Part shown: positions 1 through 8,346 of the stretch, one piece after another
Layout of the letters: each line of letters starts with the position of its first letter
Numbering within the stretch: the stretch's first letter is position 1
Source of the DNA: TK10-74A sp965263065
Lineage (GTDB): Bacteria > Chloroflexota > Dehalococcoidia > Bin125
Length of the DNA stretch: 64,000 nucleotides
Assembly: GCA_965263065.1 (NCBI GenBank)
Contig: CBDHGH010000003.1
Location: 248,001 to 312,000, forward strand
Reading direction: 5' to 3'
Made by a program: the position numbers and the translations under genes
Notes under the pieces: generated by a model
Database searches by the model: none
What the model saw: only the letters and a program-made list of their open reading frames with translations
Told to the model about the DNA's origin: nothing

Positions 1-179
1 AGGTCGGGCAGGGGACGCCCGTCGAGGACGAGGACGAGGTCGTCGCCGGACGTGGCGTGCTGGGCCCGGAGGGCTTGCAGCTGTCGCAGGAGCGTGCGGG
101 CGGCGCCGGGGCGGTCGCGCCACCAGCCGGTCGGGCGGCTGCCGATCACGTTCATGCCGTCGACGACGAGTCGCGCCAT
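1..179 (-). CDS. NYN-domain (YacP/PIN-like) protein, 3' end outside window
   Basis: Only the first 59 residues are inside the window. The start MARLVVDGMNVIG, followed by an arginine- and tryptophan-rich stretch (SRPTGWWRDRPG) and then DDLVLVLDGRPLPD, is the typical opening of NYN-domain proteins: a beta strand ending in the first metal-binding Asp (DGMN), then a second strand (VLVLDG). The family is related to PIN nucleases and is thought to cut or bind RNA. The gene follows the acyl-CoA dehydrogenase stop after 18 bases on the same strand, so the two are probably co-transcribed. The function of this member is unknown. Confidence 0.75.
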   Translation of the reverse strand, partial: MARLVVDGMNVIGSRPTGWWRDRPGAARTLLRQLQALRAQHATSGDDLVLVLDGRPLPD

Positions 180-197
180 GGGACCGGGCGTCGCGCG

Positions 198-1382
198 TCA
201 GGCGCGGGGCAGCCCGAGGCCGCGCTGCGCGATGATGTTGCGCTGAATCTCGTTCGTGCCGCTGTAGATGCTGGTCGGCACGGCGAGCAGATGCTCTTCC
301 GGGAACGCGCCGCCGTGCGGGGCGCGCGGGTCGCCGGGCCGCAACTGACCGCCGAGGCCCAGGTAGTTGACGCCCCAGTTGAAGATCCGCTGCCCCAACT
401 CCGACTGGAAGATCTTGACGACGCTGGCCTCGTAATTCGGGACACGGCCCGACGCCTGGAGGTGCCCGATGCGGTAGCCCAGATACTTGGCCACGTTGTT
501 CGCGACCACGAGATCGGCAATCTGGGTGCGGCGGCGCTGCCGCGTGGCCGCGTCGCGATCGCGCAGATCCGCGGCGAGCAGTTCCAGCGTGCGTCGCTGG
601 GCGGCGGTCGTGCCGATGCCGGAGCGCTCGTAGTCGAGCAGGGTCATGCCGACGTACCAGCCGCGATGCTCCTCGCCGACGCGGTTGCCGGCGGGAACGC
701 GGACGTCTTCGAAGAAGACCTCGTTGAAGTGGTGATGGTCGGCCATGTTGATCAGCGGCCGGACCGTGACGCCGGCGGTGTTCTTGAGGTCGTCGATGAT
801 CAGGAAGCTGATGCCTTTGTGCTTCGGTGCGTCGGGGTCGGTGCGAACCAGGGTGAACATCTGGTTGGCGTGGTGGCCGCCGGACGTCCAGATCTTGGAG
901 CCGTTGATCACGTAGTCGTCGCCGTCGCGGACGGCGCGGGTCTGCAGGGAGGCGAGGTCGGAGCCCGCGCCGGGCTCCGAGTAGCCCTGGCACCAGACAT
1001 CCTCGCCGCTGGTGATGCCCGGCAGGTAGCGGGCCTTCTGTTCGTCGCTGCCGTGGATGATGAGCGTCGGCCCGATCATGCCGACGCCGAAGCCGCGGGT
1101 GCCGGTGTCGGGGGCGCCGTAGTAGCCGAACTCCTCGCTGAAGACCATCTGCTCGTAGATCGACGCGCCCAGGCCGCCGTATTGCGTGGGCCAGGCGGGG
1201 GCGATCCAGCCGCGATCGGCGAGCTTGCTGTTGAAGTCGTGGGCGCGGGCGAAGTCGTCCTCGAAGCCGGGGGCGGCGGCGACACCGGTGTTACCGCCGT
1301 CGTCCTGGCCCAGGTGCTCCTGCAGGAAGCCGCGCACTTCGAGGCGCAGGGCCTCTTCCTTCTCGCCGAATCGCAGGTCCAT
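198..1382 (-). CDS. acyl-CoA dehydrogenase family protein
   Basis: A 394-residue FAD flavoenzyme predicted to oxidise an acyl-CoA at C2-C3 in the cytoplasm. Visible signatures are the substrate/FAD motif YSEPGAGSDLA at about residues 134-144, the FAD strand motif WTSGGHHANQ, and the C-terminal SIYSGTNEIQRNII near residue 373. At the place where medium-chain enzymes carry the catalytic Glu (YEGT) this protein has Ser (YSGT), so the base must lie elsewhere, as in other subfamilies. The start at 1382 is chosen because MDLRFGEKEE begins the normal N-terminal helix and is preceded by GAGGAG. A longer frame to 1442 adds 20 unlikely residues. The natural substrate cannot be read from the sequence. 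Confidence 0.9.
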   Translation of the reverse strand: MDLRFGEKEEALRLEVRGFLQEHLGQDDGGNTGVAAAPGFEDDFARAHDFNSKLADRGWIAPAWPTQYGGLGASIYEQMVFSEEFGYYGAPDTGTRGFGVGMIGPTLIIHGSDEQKARYLPGITSGEDVWCQGYSEPGAGSDLASLQTRAVRDGDDYVINGSKIWTSGGHHANQMFTLVRTDPDAPKHKGISFLIIDDLKNTAGVTVRPLINMADHHHFNEVFFEDVRVPAGNRVGEEHRGWYVGMTLLDYERSGIGTTAAQRRTLELLAADLRDRDAATRQRRRTQIADLVVANNVAKYLGYRIGHLQASGRVPNYEASVVKIFQSELGQRIFNWGVNYLGLGGQLRPGDPRAPHGGAFPEEHLLAVPTSIYSGTNEIQRNIIAQRGLGLPRA

Positions 1383-1584
1383 CGGGGGGCTCCTCATCGT
1401 GCGGCCCGGGGCGCGGGCCGCCGGCCGGGCGCTCTCCGGCATGCTACCGGGGGCCGACGGCGTCGACTACGGCGGAGGCAACGCCGGAGCGCGGCTCGCG
1501 CCCGCCACTTCCACAGAGGGCGCATCTGCGCGACACTGGTAGCGGTGGCCTGAGTGAGCGAAGCAACGCGCCCGTGAGGCCGCT

Positions 1585-3417
1585 GTGAATCGCTACTGGG
1601 TTGTGGTTGGTGCGGTTGTGGTGGTCGTGGCGGCGGCGATGGCCGTCGCGCTCGACGACAGCCCGCGCGCCGAGATCGAGTCGGCAGCCGCCGTGGTCAC
1701 CACGGCGGTACCTGCCCCTGCGCGGGCGGCCGACGGCACCCGTGTCGAGGTGGTGGCGCCGAAGGCCGAGATCACGCAGGACGCGGAGTCCACTGAGACG
1801 GACGCCGCTGGCGCGCGGGTCGCCGAGACACGCGATGCCCAACCCGACGCCACGGTCGAGTCGAGCCCCGCGGTCCAACCCGAACCCGTCGTCCAACCCG
1901 AGCCCGCCGTCCAACCCGAGCCCACGGTCCAATCCGAGCCCGCGGCCCAACCCGAGCCCGCGGTCCAACCCGAGCCTGCGGTCCAACCCCAACCCGCGGT
2001 CCAACCCCAGCCCGATGTCCAGCCCGAGCCCACGGGCGAGACCCTCGCTGTCGCCCGATCCGTCGCGGCGGCACCCGCCGGGACGCCCGCGCCGGTGACG
2101 CCCGCCGACGAAGGCGAGCCGATCGCGGAGGCTGCACGGCCGGGATACCTCCAGATCCAGGCCCTCGACTCGGGCGCGCCGATCGTGGGAGCGCATGTCG
2201 TTTCCCTGGCCGGGGCGGCGCGCAGCGACCGGGAAGGCTTCGTCGCGCTGGCAGCCCTCGCGGGCGCGGGCGGCGGCGGGCCACTGGCAGACGCGGAGGC
2301 GGGCGCGGGCGCGGGCGCGGAACGATACCCGCGCTATCAGGTGGTGGCAGCGGGCTTCTGGCCGCGCCGCGACGTCGCCGCCGTCGATGGCGTCATCAAG
2401 CTGCGCCCCCTGGACGTCCGCGCGATCCACCTGCCCTACGAGCAGCTCTGGAACCCGGAATCGCTCGAGTGGGCGCTGGGACTTGCCCGGTCGGGGCTGA
2501 TCAGCGCGATCGTGATCGACATCAAGGAGGAGGGCGGCGGCGTGCTCCCGCTCTTCGCCACGGACGCGGTGCTGGAGATCGACGCCGTCGTCGACCCGGG
2601 CGCGGACATGGCCGCCTTCCTCGATGAGCTGGCCTGGACGGGCGTGTACCTGATCGCGCGGCAGGTGGTCTTCCTGGACACGCGCTTGGGGCGCTCCGAC
2701 ATCGGGACCGCGCTCCTGACCCCGGAGGGGCGGCAGTTGCGTGACGACGTGGGCCTGGGCTGGACGACGCCGTTCAGCGCCAAGGCGCGCCGCTACAACA
2801 TCGAGATCGCGCTGCAGGCGACGCCCTACTTCCACGAGATCCAGTTCGACTACGTGCGCTTCCCGGCCGGGCCCTTCCAGGTGCATGCGGAGACGACCGG
2901 GGAGGAACGCTCGGCCGCGGTGGCGCGGTTCGCGCGCGAGGCCGCCGGCGCCCTGCACGCCGCGGGGGCGGCGGTGTCCGTCGACACGTTCGGCGAGACC
3001 ACCGTGATCCGCGAGGAGGACGCGGTGGGGCAGGTGCTGGAGGACCTGATCCCCTACGTCGACTACTACTCCCCGATGCTCTACCCCAGCACCTGGGCGT
3101 TCGGGTCGTTCGGCCTGGAATACCCGGCGGCGCACCCGGGGCGGATCGTGGAGATCGCGATGCGCTCGGCCGTGGAGCGCGTCCGCGAGTCGGGCGTGAC
3201 GGGGGTGCAGGTGCGACCGTGGCTGCAGGACTATCGCGACTATCAGCCGCGCCGGCTGTACTACGGCTTCCACGACGTGATGGCGCAGATCGAGGCCGCG
3301 GCGGCGGAGGGGGGTGCGGGCTTCATGCTGTGGAACCCCGCGCTGCGATACGAGACCGCGGTGCTGGCCACGCTGCGAGACGGCGCGGCGGCGACGGTGA
3401 GCGCGGGGGGACCCTAG
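1585..3417 (+). CDS. membrane-anchored DUF4015 (putative glycoside hydrolase) protein with proline-rich stalk
   Basis: A 610-residue protein. Residues 5-24 form a hydrophobic signal anchor (WVVVGAVVVVVAAAMAVAL). A low-complexity linker holds nine VQPEPA-like hexapeptides (residues 97-150). A short Ig/carboxypeptidase-regulatory-like segment follows (GYLQIQALDSGAPIVGAHV, about 190-225), then a TIM-barrel-like DUF4015 domain from about 270 to the end, with IVIDIKEEGG, FDYVRFP, YYSPMLYPSTW and VRPWLQDY. DUF4015 is classed as a putative glycosyl hydrolase domain; the substrate is unknown. The layout suggests an enzyme held off the membrane on an extended linker. It converges with the nitroreductase gene, overlapping it by 4 bases. 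Confidence 0.85.
   Translation: MNRYWVVVGAVVVVVAAAMAVALDDSPRAEIESAAAVVTTAVPAPARAADGTRVEVVAPKAEITQDAESTETDAAGARVAETRDAQPDATVESSPAVQPEPVVQPEPAVQPEPTVQSEPAAQPEPAVQPEPAVQPQPAVQPQPDVQPEPTGETLAVARSVAAAPAGTPAPVTPADEGEPIAEAARPGYLQIQALDSGAPIVGAHVVSLAGAARSDREGFVALAALAGAGGGGPLADAEAGAGAGAERYPRYQVVAAGFWPRRDVAAVDGVIKLRPLDVRAIHLPYEQLWNPESLEWALGLARSGLISAIVIDIKEEGGGVLPLFATDAVLEIDAVVDPGADMAAFLDELAWTGVYLIARQVVFLDTRLGRSDIGTALLTPEGRQLRDDVGLGWTTPFSAKARRYNIEIALQATPYFHEIQFDYVRFPAGPFQVHAETTGEERSAAVARFAREAAGALHAAGAAVSVDTFGETTVIREEDAVGQVLEDLIPYVDYYSPMLYPSTWAFGSFGLEYPAAHPGRIVEIAMRSAVERVRESGVTGVQVRPWLQDYRDYQPRRLYYGFHDVMAQIEAAAAEGGAGFMLWNPALRYETAVLATLRDGAAATVSAGGP
1873..2034 (+). repeat. nine tandem 18-bp units coding VQPEPA-like hexapeptides
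   Basis: Nine consecutive 18-base units of the form GTCCAACCCGAGCCCGCG, each differing by a few bases, lie in frame within the DUF4015 gene. The period is a multiple of three, so copy-number change by slippage would alter linker length without breaking the frame. Variants such as QSEPA and QPQPA show the array is not freshly amplified. Confidence 0.9.
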
Positions 3418-4139
3418 ACGTCGTCCGGGATCCAGCGCTCGCCCCAGCCGTCGTCGGGCTGCGCGGCGGCGAAGTCCCAGGCTTGGCCGAACTTCTCCCA
3501 GTAGACGACCCGCTTGACCGGCTTGCGCCGGACGGGCCCGATCGTGTCGGTCGGATAACCGATCGGCAGGACGCAGAAGATGTCGTTGTTCTCGGGGATG
3601 TCGAGCATCGTCTTGAGCGCCGCGCGGTCGCGCAGGGGGAGGTTGAAGATCGAGCCGCCCACGCCCAGGGCGCGCGCCGCCAGCAACAGGTTCTGGACGG
3701 CCGGGTAGGAGCTGCCGCCGGGCGTCGAGTGCCGCCCGTGCAGCCCGCAGACGAGGACCACCGCGGGCGCATCCGCGAGGTGGTGGGCGAGGTGCTCGAC
3801 GCTGCGCAGCGAGAGCCGCTGGGAGCGGGGCAGGGCGTCGATCTGCGTGGGGTCGTCGGCGTAGCGCCGCGAGTATGTCGCCCAGCCCTGCAGGGCCCAT
3901 TCCTGCATGCGCCGCTTGACGGCCGGGTCCGTCACGATGACGAAGCGCCAGTCCTGGGCGTTCTGCCCCGAGGGCGCGCGGATGGCGGCGTCGAGGATCT
4001 GGAAGAGCACGTCCTGCGGGATCGGGTCGGGCCGGAAGCGACGCAGGGCGCGGGTCGTATAGGCGACCTCGAAGAAACTGGCGGCGCCGTCGAGCGCGCC
4101 CTCGCTGGGGGGTGGGTCGCCGGGCGGGGGTGAGGCCAC
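3414..4139 (-). CDS. nitroreductase family protein
   Basis: A 241-residue FMN-dependent oxidoreductase-like protein. The family signature is visible at the N-terminus: TTRALRRFRPDPIP, then APSGQNAQDWRFVIV, which contacts FMN phosphate. Mid-protein, SSYPAVQNLLLAARALGVGG is the typical dimer/FMN helix, and CVLPIGYPTD is the C-terminal strand. Members reduce nitro, quinone or flavin substrates with NAD(P)H; some act on iodotyrosine or cobalamin precursors, and nothing here decides between them. The GTG at 4139 is preferred because GGAG lies six bases upstream. Another GTG at 4238 would add 33 low-complexity residues. Confidence 0.85.
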   Translation of the reverse strand: MASPPPGDPPPSEGALDGAASFFEVAYTTRALRRFRPDPIPQDVLFQILDAAIRAPSGQNAQDWRFVIVTDPAVKRRMQEWALQGWATYSRRYADDPTQIDALPRSQRLSLRSVEHLAHHLADAPAVVLVCGLHGRHSTPGGSSYPAVQNLLLAARALGVGGSIFNLPLRDRAALKTMLDIPENNDIFCVLPIGYPTDTIGPVRRKPVKRVVYWEKFGQAWDFAAAQPDDGWGERWIPDDV

Positions 4140-4301
4140 GTCGGCTCCATTCGTCGTGCGCCGGCGTCGCGGCGGCGACGCGACGCGAGCAGTGACAGTA
4201 GCATTCTCCCGGCTGGGAGGCCCAATGCCCTGCGACACAGCCCCGCTCGACGCCGCTGAGGGCCGCGACCTGCCGACCCAGGCTCGGCGAACGGTACTCG
4301 C

Positions 4302-5246
4302 GTGGGCGTAGCGGCGGCGGTGGGAGCGGCCGCGGTCTGGGCGATCAGCGCCGTGCTGCTGGCGTCGCAGCGGCGGACGCTGGACTTCGTGTCCGTCAGC
4401 GCGCTGCGGCTGGTCGCGGCATCGATCTTCTTCCTGGCGGTGCTGTGGCCCCTGGGCGCCGCCGGGGATCTGACCCGGATGTCGCTCGACGACATCGGGC
4501 AGTTGATCGGGACGGCGGTCCTGAACATTGCGGTGGGGGACACGTTCTACATCGGCGCGGTCATGCTGCTGGGCGTCAACTTCGCTTATCCGGCGGGCCT
4601 CGGGCTGTTCGCGCTGTTCAGCTTCCTGCTGTCCGTGATCTTCCTGGGCGAGACCGTGACGCTCGACACCGCGCTGGGGTCAGCGCTGGTGCTGGCCGGG
4701 GTGTACGTGGTCTTGCTGTACGGCAGGGGGGGCCAGAACCCGCCGGCGGCGGCGAGCGGGGCGGCGGCAGGCCACGCGACGGCCCTGACGGGCCGCCTCC
4801 GTGCCCGGATCACGGGGCGGCTCGCCGTCGGGCTCGCGCTGCTGGTCATCACCGCGCTCAGTTGGGCCGCCGGCACCGTCTGGTTGCGCGACGCGGCGGA
4901 GGGCTTCGATGCCGCGGCGGTCGGCCTCGTGCGCATCCCCTCGGCGATGATCACGATCGGCGCGATCGCGTACCTGACGCCGGGATCCTCGCTGCGACGG
5001 CGGACGGTTACGCGGCGCAGCCACGGGATCTTGGCGATCGAGGGCGTGATCGGGGCGGGGGTGGGCAGCCTGCTGTTGATCATCGCCGTGCAGGAGATCG
5101 GGGCGGGGGAGACGGCCGTGCTGGTATCGCTGTCGCCGCTGTTCGCGTTGCCGCTGGCGGCGCTGTTCCTGGGCGAGCGCGTGACGGCGTGGCTGGTCGT
5201 TGGCATCGTGCTGGCGGTGGCGGGCGTCATCCTGCTGTCGGTCTGA
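4302..5246 (+). CDS. EamA/DMT superfamily transporter
   Basis: A 314-residue inner-membrane protein with about ten hydrophobic segments in two repeated halves, each half ending in the EamA signature (FLLSVIFLGETVTL at about residues 107-120 and LAALFLGERVTAWLVVG near the C-terminus). A hydrophilic linker of about 25 residues rich in Ala/Gly joins the halves. The start is a GTG with no strong ribosome site; the first transmembrane helix begins at once. DMT carriers export or import small metabolites, and the substrate is not inferable. The gene lies 65 bases upstream of the AGPS-like gene on the same strand and may share a transcript with it. Confidence 0.85.
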   Translation: MGVAAAVGAAAVWAISAVLLASQRRTLDFVSVSALRLVAASIFFLAVLWPLGAAGDLTRMSLDDIGQLIGTAVLNIAVGDTFYIGAVMLLGVNFAYPAGLGLFALFSFLLSVIFLGETVTLDTALGSALVLAGVYVVLLYGRGGQNPPAAASGAAAGHATALTGRLRARITGRLAVGLALLVITALSWAAGTVWLRDAAEGFDAAAVGLVRIPSAMITIGAIAYLTPGSSLRRRTVTRRSHGILAIEGVIGAGVGSLLLIIAVQEIGAGETAVLVSLSPLFALPLAALFLGERVTAWLVVGIVLAVAGVILLSV

Positions 5247-5269
5247 GGGGCTGCCGTCGGTCTGAGGGG
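5232..5269 (+). repeat. 19-bp tandem duplication over the transporter stop codon
   Basis: Two adjacent 19-base copies, differing at one base, cover the last codons and stop of the DMT gene (5232-5250) and the following intergenic bases (5251-5269). Each copy contains GTCGGTCTGAGGGG. It looks like a small slippage duplication that left the reading frame intact because the first copy already holds the stop. Confidence 0.7.
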
Positions 5270-5311
5270 GCTAGTATGCGGCGGCGCGCGGAGCGCGCGA
5301 CGGGGGGCGCA

Positions 5312-6928
5312 ATGACGAACACCAAACCGACGCCACGACGCAGCATCTGGGCCTGGGGCAACGAGTCGGACGAGCCGACGGACGCCGAGCGGCGCGCCGA
5401 GGCCGACCGCCTCGCGGCGCTGAGCGGGCGGCCGGTCGAGGCGACGCCCCAGCCGACGCTGGAGACGATCGCGCTGCGACCGCCGCGCGTGCAGGCGCCG
5501 ACGGCGCTGGCCGACTTCTGCCACAGCGACGACTACCTGCGGGCGTCGCGGACCTTCGGACGCTCGTTCGTGGACCGCGTGCGGGCGGTGAACGGCGACT
5601 ACGCGCACCCGCCCGACATCGTGGCGCGACCGCGCGAGGAGGACGAGGTCCGGGCCGTGCTGGAGTGGTGCTCCGACGCGGGGCACGTCGTGATCCCGTT
5701 CGGCGGGGGATCGTCGGTGGTGGACGGCGTGAACCCGCCCGCGGCGGCGGACTCCGTCGTGACGCTCGACCTGGGCGAGATGAACGAGGTGCTCACGGTC
5801 GACGAGACGTCGCGGGCGGCGCGCATTCAGGCGGGGGCGCTGGGGCCCCATCTGGAGGCGCAGTTGAAGCCGCACGGCCTGACGCTGCGGCACTTTCCGC
5901 AGTCGTTCGAGCACTCCAGCCTGGGCGGCTGGATCGCGACGCGCTCCGGCGGCCACTACGCGACGAACCACACGCACATCGACGACTTCGTCGAGTCGCT
6001 GCGCATGCTGACCCCGGCGGGCGTGATGGAGTCGCGACGGCTGCCGGGCAGCGGCGCGGGCCCCAGCCCCGACCGCCTGGCGATCGGCAGCGAGGGCATG
6101 CTGGGCGTCATCACCGAGGCCTGGATGCGGGTGCAGAAGCGCCCCCGGTACCGCGCCTCGGCGGGGGTGACGTTCGCGAGCTGGGAGAGCGCCTACCGGG
6201 GCATCCTGCGGGTCGTGCAGGCCAAGCTGTGGCCCGCCAACCTGCGGCTGCTCGACCCCCTGGAGGCGCAAACGGCGGCGGGGCTCGACGGGTCGCGGGC
6301 GCTGATGGTCGTCGGCTTCGAGTCGGGCGACGCGCCGGTGGGCGACCTCATGCGTCAGGCGATCGCGATCGCGCGCGAGGCGGGGGGCGTCGTCGACGAC
6401 GAGGAGATCCTGATCGACGACGGTCGCGGCGCGCCGACCGGCCGGGAGGGGGCGGTGGGTACGTGGCGCAAGTCGTTCATCAGCGGGCCGTACGACGCCA
6501 ACCGCAGCATGGGCCTGGGGCGGGTGGCCGACACCTTCGAGACGGCGATCACGTGGGACCGCTGGCCGGCGTTCGACGCGGCCATCCGGGAGGCCGTGGG
6601 GCGCGTCCTGGATGAGACGCTTGAGGCGCCGTCACTGAGCTGCCGCTTCACGCACGTCTACCCGGACGGCCCGGCACCCTACTACACGTTCTCCGGCATC
6701 GGGCGGCGGGGAGCCGAGATCGAGCAGTTCTTCACGATCAAGCGGGCGGCGTCGGAGGCGGTGATCGCGGCGGGCGGCACGATCACCCATCATCACGCGG
6801 TCGGACGCCAGCACCGGCCCTGGTACGACCAACAGCGGCCGGAGCTGTTCGCGTCGGCGCTGCGGGCGGCGAAGCGGGAACTCGACCCGAACGGGGTGAT
6901 GAACCCCGGCGTGCTGATCGATCCGTAG
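5312..6928 (+). CDS. FAD-binding oxidoreductase, alkyldihydroxyacetonephosphate synthase-like
   Basis: A 538-residue protein of the VAO/PCMH flavoprotein fold. The FAD-binding half shows YAHPPDIVARPREEDEVRAVL, VIPFGGGSSVVDGV and SLGGWIATRSGGHY. The C-terminal half carries THHHAVGRQHRPW, matching the active-site histidine triplet of AGPS enzymes, which swap the acyl chain of acyl-DHAP for a fatty alcohol to make ether lipid. The closing segment (KRELDPNGVMNPGVL) is also typical. A role in ether lipid synthesis is an inference; related enzymes oxidise D-2-hydroxy acids. ATG 5312 is preferred over ATG 5276 because the latter sits inside a likely -10 box (TAGTAT, 5272-5277). Confidence 0.85.
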   Translation: MTNTKPTPRRSIWAWGNESDEPTDAERRAEADRLAALSGRPVEATPQPTLETIALRPPRVQAPTALADFCHSDDYLRASRTFGRSFVDRVRAVNGDYAHPPDIVARPREEDEVRAVLEWCSDAGHVVIPFGGGSSVVDGVNPPAAADSVVTLDLGEMNEVLTVDETSRAARIQAGALGPHLEAQLKPHGLTLRHFPQSFEHSSLGGWIATRSGGHYATNHTHIDDFVESLRMLTPAGVMESRRLPGSGAGPSPDRLAIGSEGMLGVITEAWMRVQKRPRYRASAGVTFASWESAYRGILRVVQAKLWPANLRLLDPLEAQTAAGLDGSRALMVVGFESGDAPVGDLMRQAIAIAREAGGVVDDEEILIDDGRGAPTGREGAVGTWRKSFISGPYDANRSMGLGRVADTFETAITWDRWPAFDAAIREAVGRVLDETLEAPSLSCRFTHVYPDGPAPYYTFSGIGRRGAEIEQFFTIKRAASEAVIAAGGTITHHHAVGRQHRPWYDQQRPELFASALRAAKRELDPNGVMNPGVLIDP

Positions 6929-6982
6929 CGCCGGCCCTGCGCGCCGGCGTTGGGGCAGAGCGCCGATGCCCGACCGCCGACG

Positions 6983-7168
6983 CTAGCGGCTCCCCCGGAG
7001 CCGGGGGTCCAGGACGTCGCGCAGGCGGTCACCCATGAAGTTCGCCGCCAGGACGAACAGCATGATCAGCACGCCGGGCAGGATCGCGTTGTCGCACGCC
7101 GCTCGGGTCAGCGTGCGGAGACCGGCGCGTTCCGGGGGGGGGGGGAGGGGTAGCAGTCGCTCGGTCAT
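6983..7168 (-). pseudogene. internally deleted remnant of an oligopeptide ABC permease gene (dppC type)
   Basis: The last 36 codons read ILPGVLIMLFVLAANF, then MGDRLRDVLDPRLRGSR, identical in protein to the C-terminus of the intact permease at 48514-49404. The DNA from 6985 to about 7085 is nearly identical to 48515-48617. The frame opens with MTER, the same first four residues as that permease (shared bases CGCTCGGTCATT). Between the two ends are only about 24 unrelated codons, including a run of 12 G (7134-7145), instead of roughly 250. It is therefore best read as a decayed gene that lost its middle. It lies downstream of the integrase and the orphan binding protein. Confidence 0.8.
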
Positions 7169-7263
7169 TCGGACGCCCCTCTGCGCTCATTGTATCCGCT
7201 GGCGGGGGCCAAATGTTCCTGCTGCCTGAGGGGTAGCGCCGCCCCCACCGGGCGATTCCACCC

Positions 7264-8202
7264 TCAGGAGGTCGGCAGGCGGCGCATCGGGCTGAACCCC
7301 GAATGGGCGGCGGCCGCTTTCGCCGAGTCGTAGGTCGCCGCGTAGCGTCGCACCATCGCCGAGGTGGAGTGCCCGAGCAGGTACTGGACGTCGAGCTCCC
7401 GGGCCTGGTTCTCGATCGCCCACGTCGCGAACGTGTGGCGGAAGCGGTGGGCGTGCACGTGGTGGACGCCGGCCCGCCGCCCGAGCCGGTCGAACAGGGT
7501 CACCAGACTGAAGGGCGCCAGCGGGACCCGAGGCCCTCGGGAACTCAGGAAGACGCAGCCCACCTCCTCGCCACGAAACCGGTCGATGTAGTCGCGAACC
7601 GCCGCCGCCGGCCGATCGCCGAGGGGGACCACGCGCTGCTTGCGCCCCTTGCCCCAGCGGATGTGCACCCGGTGATCCGCCCACTGGATGTCGGCCAGCG
7701 TCAGCTGCAGGAGTTCGGAGGCCCGGATCCCGGTGTCCAGGAGGAGCAAGATGATCGCGCGATTGCGGCAGCCGAACGCGGTCTCGGGATCGCAGATCTC
7801 CAGGAGCGCCTGCACCTCCTCAGGCGTGTAGGGCTGGATCACCTTCTGCTCGAGCCGCACGTTGGGGATGCCGGCGAAGGGGTTGCGGGCGCAGTAGCCC
7901 ATGCGCAACGCCCAACTGAACCGCGTGCGCGTCTCGCGGAAGCGGCGGTGTCGCGTGCCGATCGAGACGCCCGAGTCCTGCACGGCCTTGAGGAACTGGT
8001 AGATGTGCGCCGGCCGGAAATCGGCAAGCGCCGCCGGGAGGTCCCGTGCCCCACAGACGCGCCGGAAGAGGCGCAGCGTCTCGCCGTAGGCCTGGACGGT
8101 GCGCGGGCTCTTGCCCTCGATCTCACAGGCCAGCAGGTACTCCGCGATCCCGTCGTCGAGCGAGCGGGGCTCGAGCGTGTCAGGCGGGCGTGTCACGCGC
8201 AT
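7264..8202 (-). CDS. tyrosine recombinase / site-specific integrase
   Basis: A 312-residue XerC/D-like integrase. Residues 14-105 form the SAM-like core-binding domain and about 125-300 the catalytic domain. All catalytic residues can be placed: Arg160 (TGIRASEL), Lys185/188 (GKGRKQR), His252 and Arg255 (HRFRHTFAT), His278 (LLGHS) and Tyr287 (RRYA). ATG 8202 is preferred because GGAGG lies nine bases upstream; an upstream ATG at 8340 would run through the tRNA-like sequence. The gene starts 145 bases from a partial tRNA-Lys and points away from it, the usual layout of an element integrated at a tRNA gene. No other mobile-element genes are seen nearby. Confidence 0.92.
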   Translation of the reverse strand: MRVTRPPDTLEPRSLDDGIAEYLLACEIEGKSPRTVQAYGETLRLFRRVCGARDLPAALADFRPAHIYQFLKAVQDSGVSIGTRHRRFRETRTRFSWALRMGYCARNPFAGIPNVRLEQKVIQPYTPEEVQALLEICDPETAFGCRNRAIILLLLDTGIRASELLQLTLADIQWADHRVHIRWGKGRKQRVVPLGDRPAAAVRDYIDRFRGEEVGCVFLSSRGPRVPLAPFSLVTLFDRLGRRAGVHHVHAHRFRHTFATWAIENQARELDVQYLLGHSTSAMVRRYAATYDSAKAAAAHSGFSPMRRLPTS

Positions 8203-8346
8203 GATGGTTCCTCCGGGTGGAACCATGGACGCTGTCTCGGGGGGCGAAGTCAAGGCGCCGTGTGATCGAGTGCGGTGCAAGCAGTCGGTCGCCGGCAACC
8301 GCGGGGCGGTGGCCACGGGCACGGACTCGGGATCCATCAACGTTGT

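Noticed and set aside
1873..2034. A CRISPR-like array of short repeats
   Set aside because: The units are contiguous with no spacers, in coding frame, and give a VQPEPA peptide repeat.
1444..3900. A long open frame on the minus strand (818 codons) opposite the DUF4015 and nitroreductase genes
   Set aside because: Its protein is Arg/Leu/Gly-rich and featureless, while the plus-strand frame has domains, a signal anchor and a ribosome-site-compatible start. In DNA of 70% GC, antisense frames stay open by chance.
5276..6928. ATG 5276 as the start of the AGPS-like gene
   Set aside because: It lies within a likely -10 box shared with another gene and adds an Arg-rich leader of 12 residues. ATG 5312 gives a sensible N-terminus.
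4445..6928. A fusion of the DMT transporter region with the AGPS-like enzyme in one long frame
   Set aside because: The upstream part of that frame is the out-of-phase shadow of the transporter gene, which has the membrane segments in another frame.
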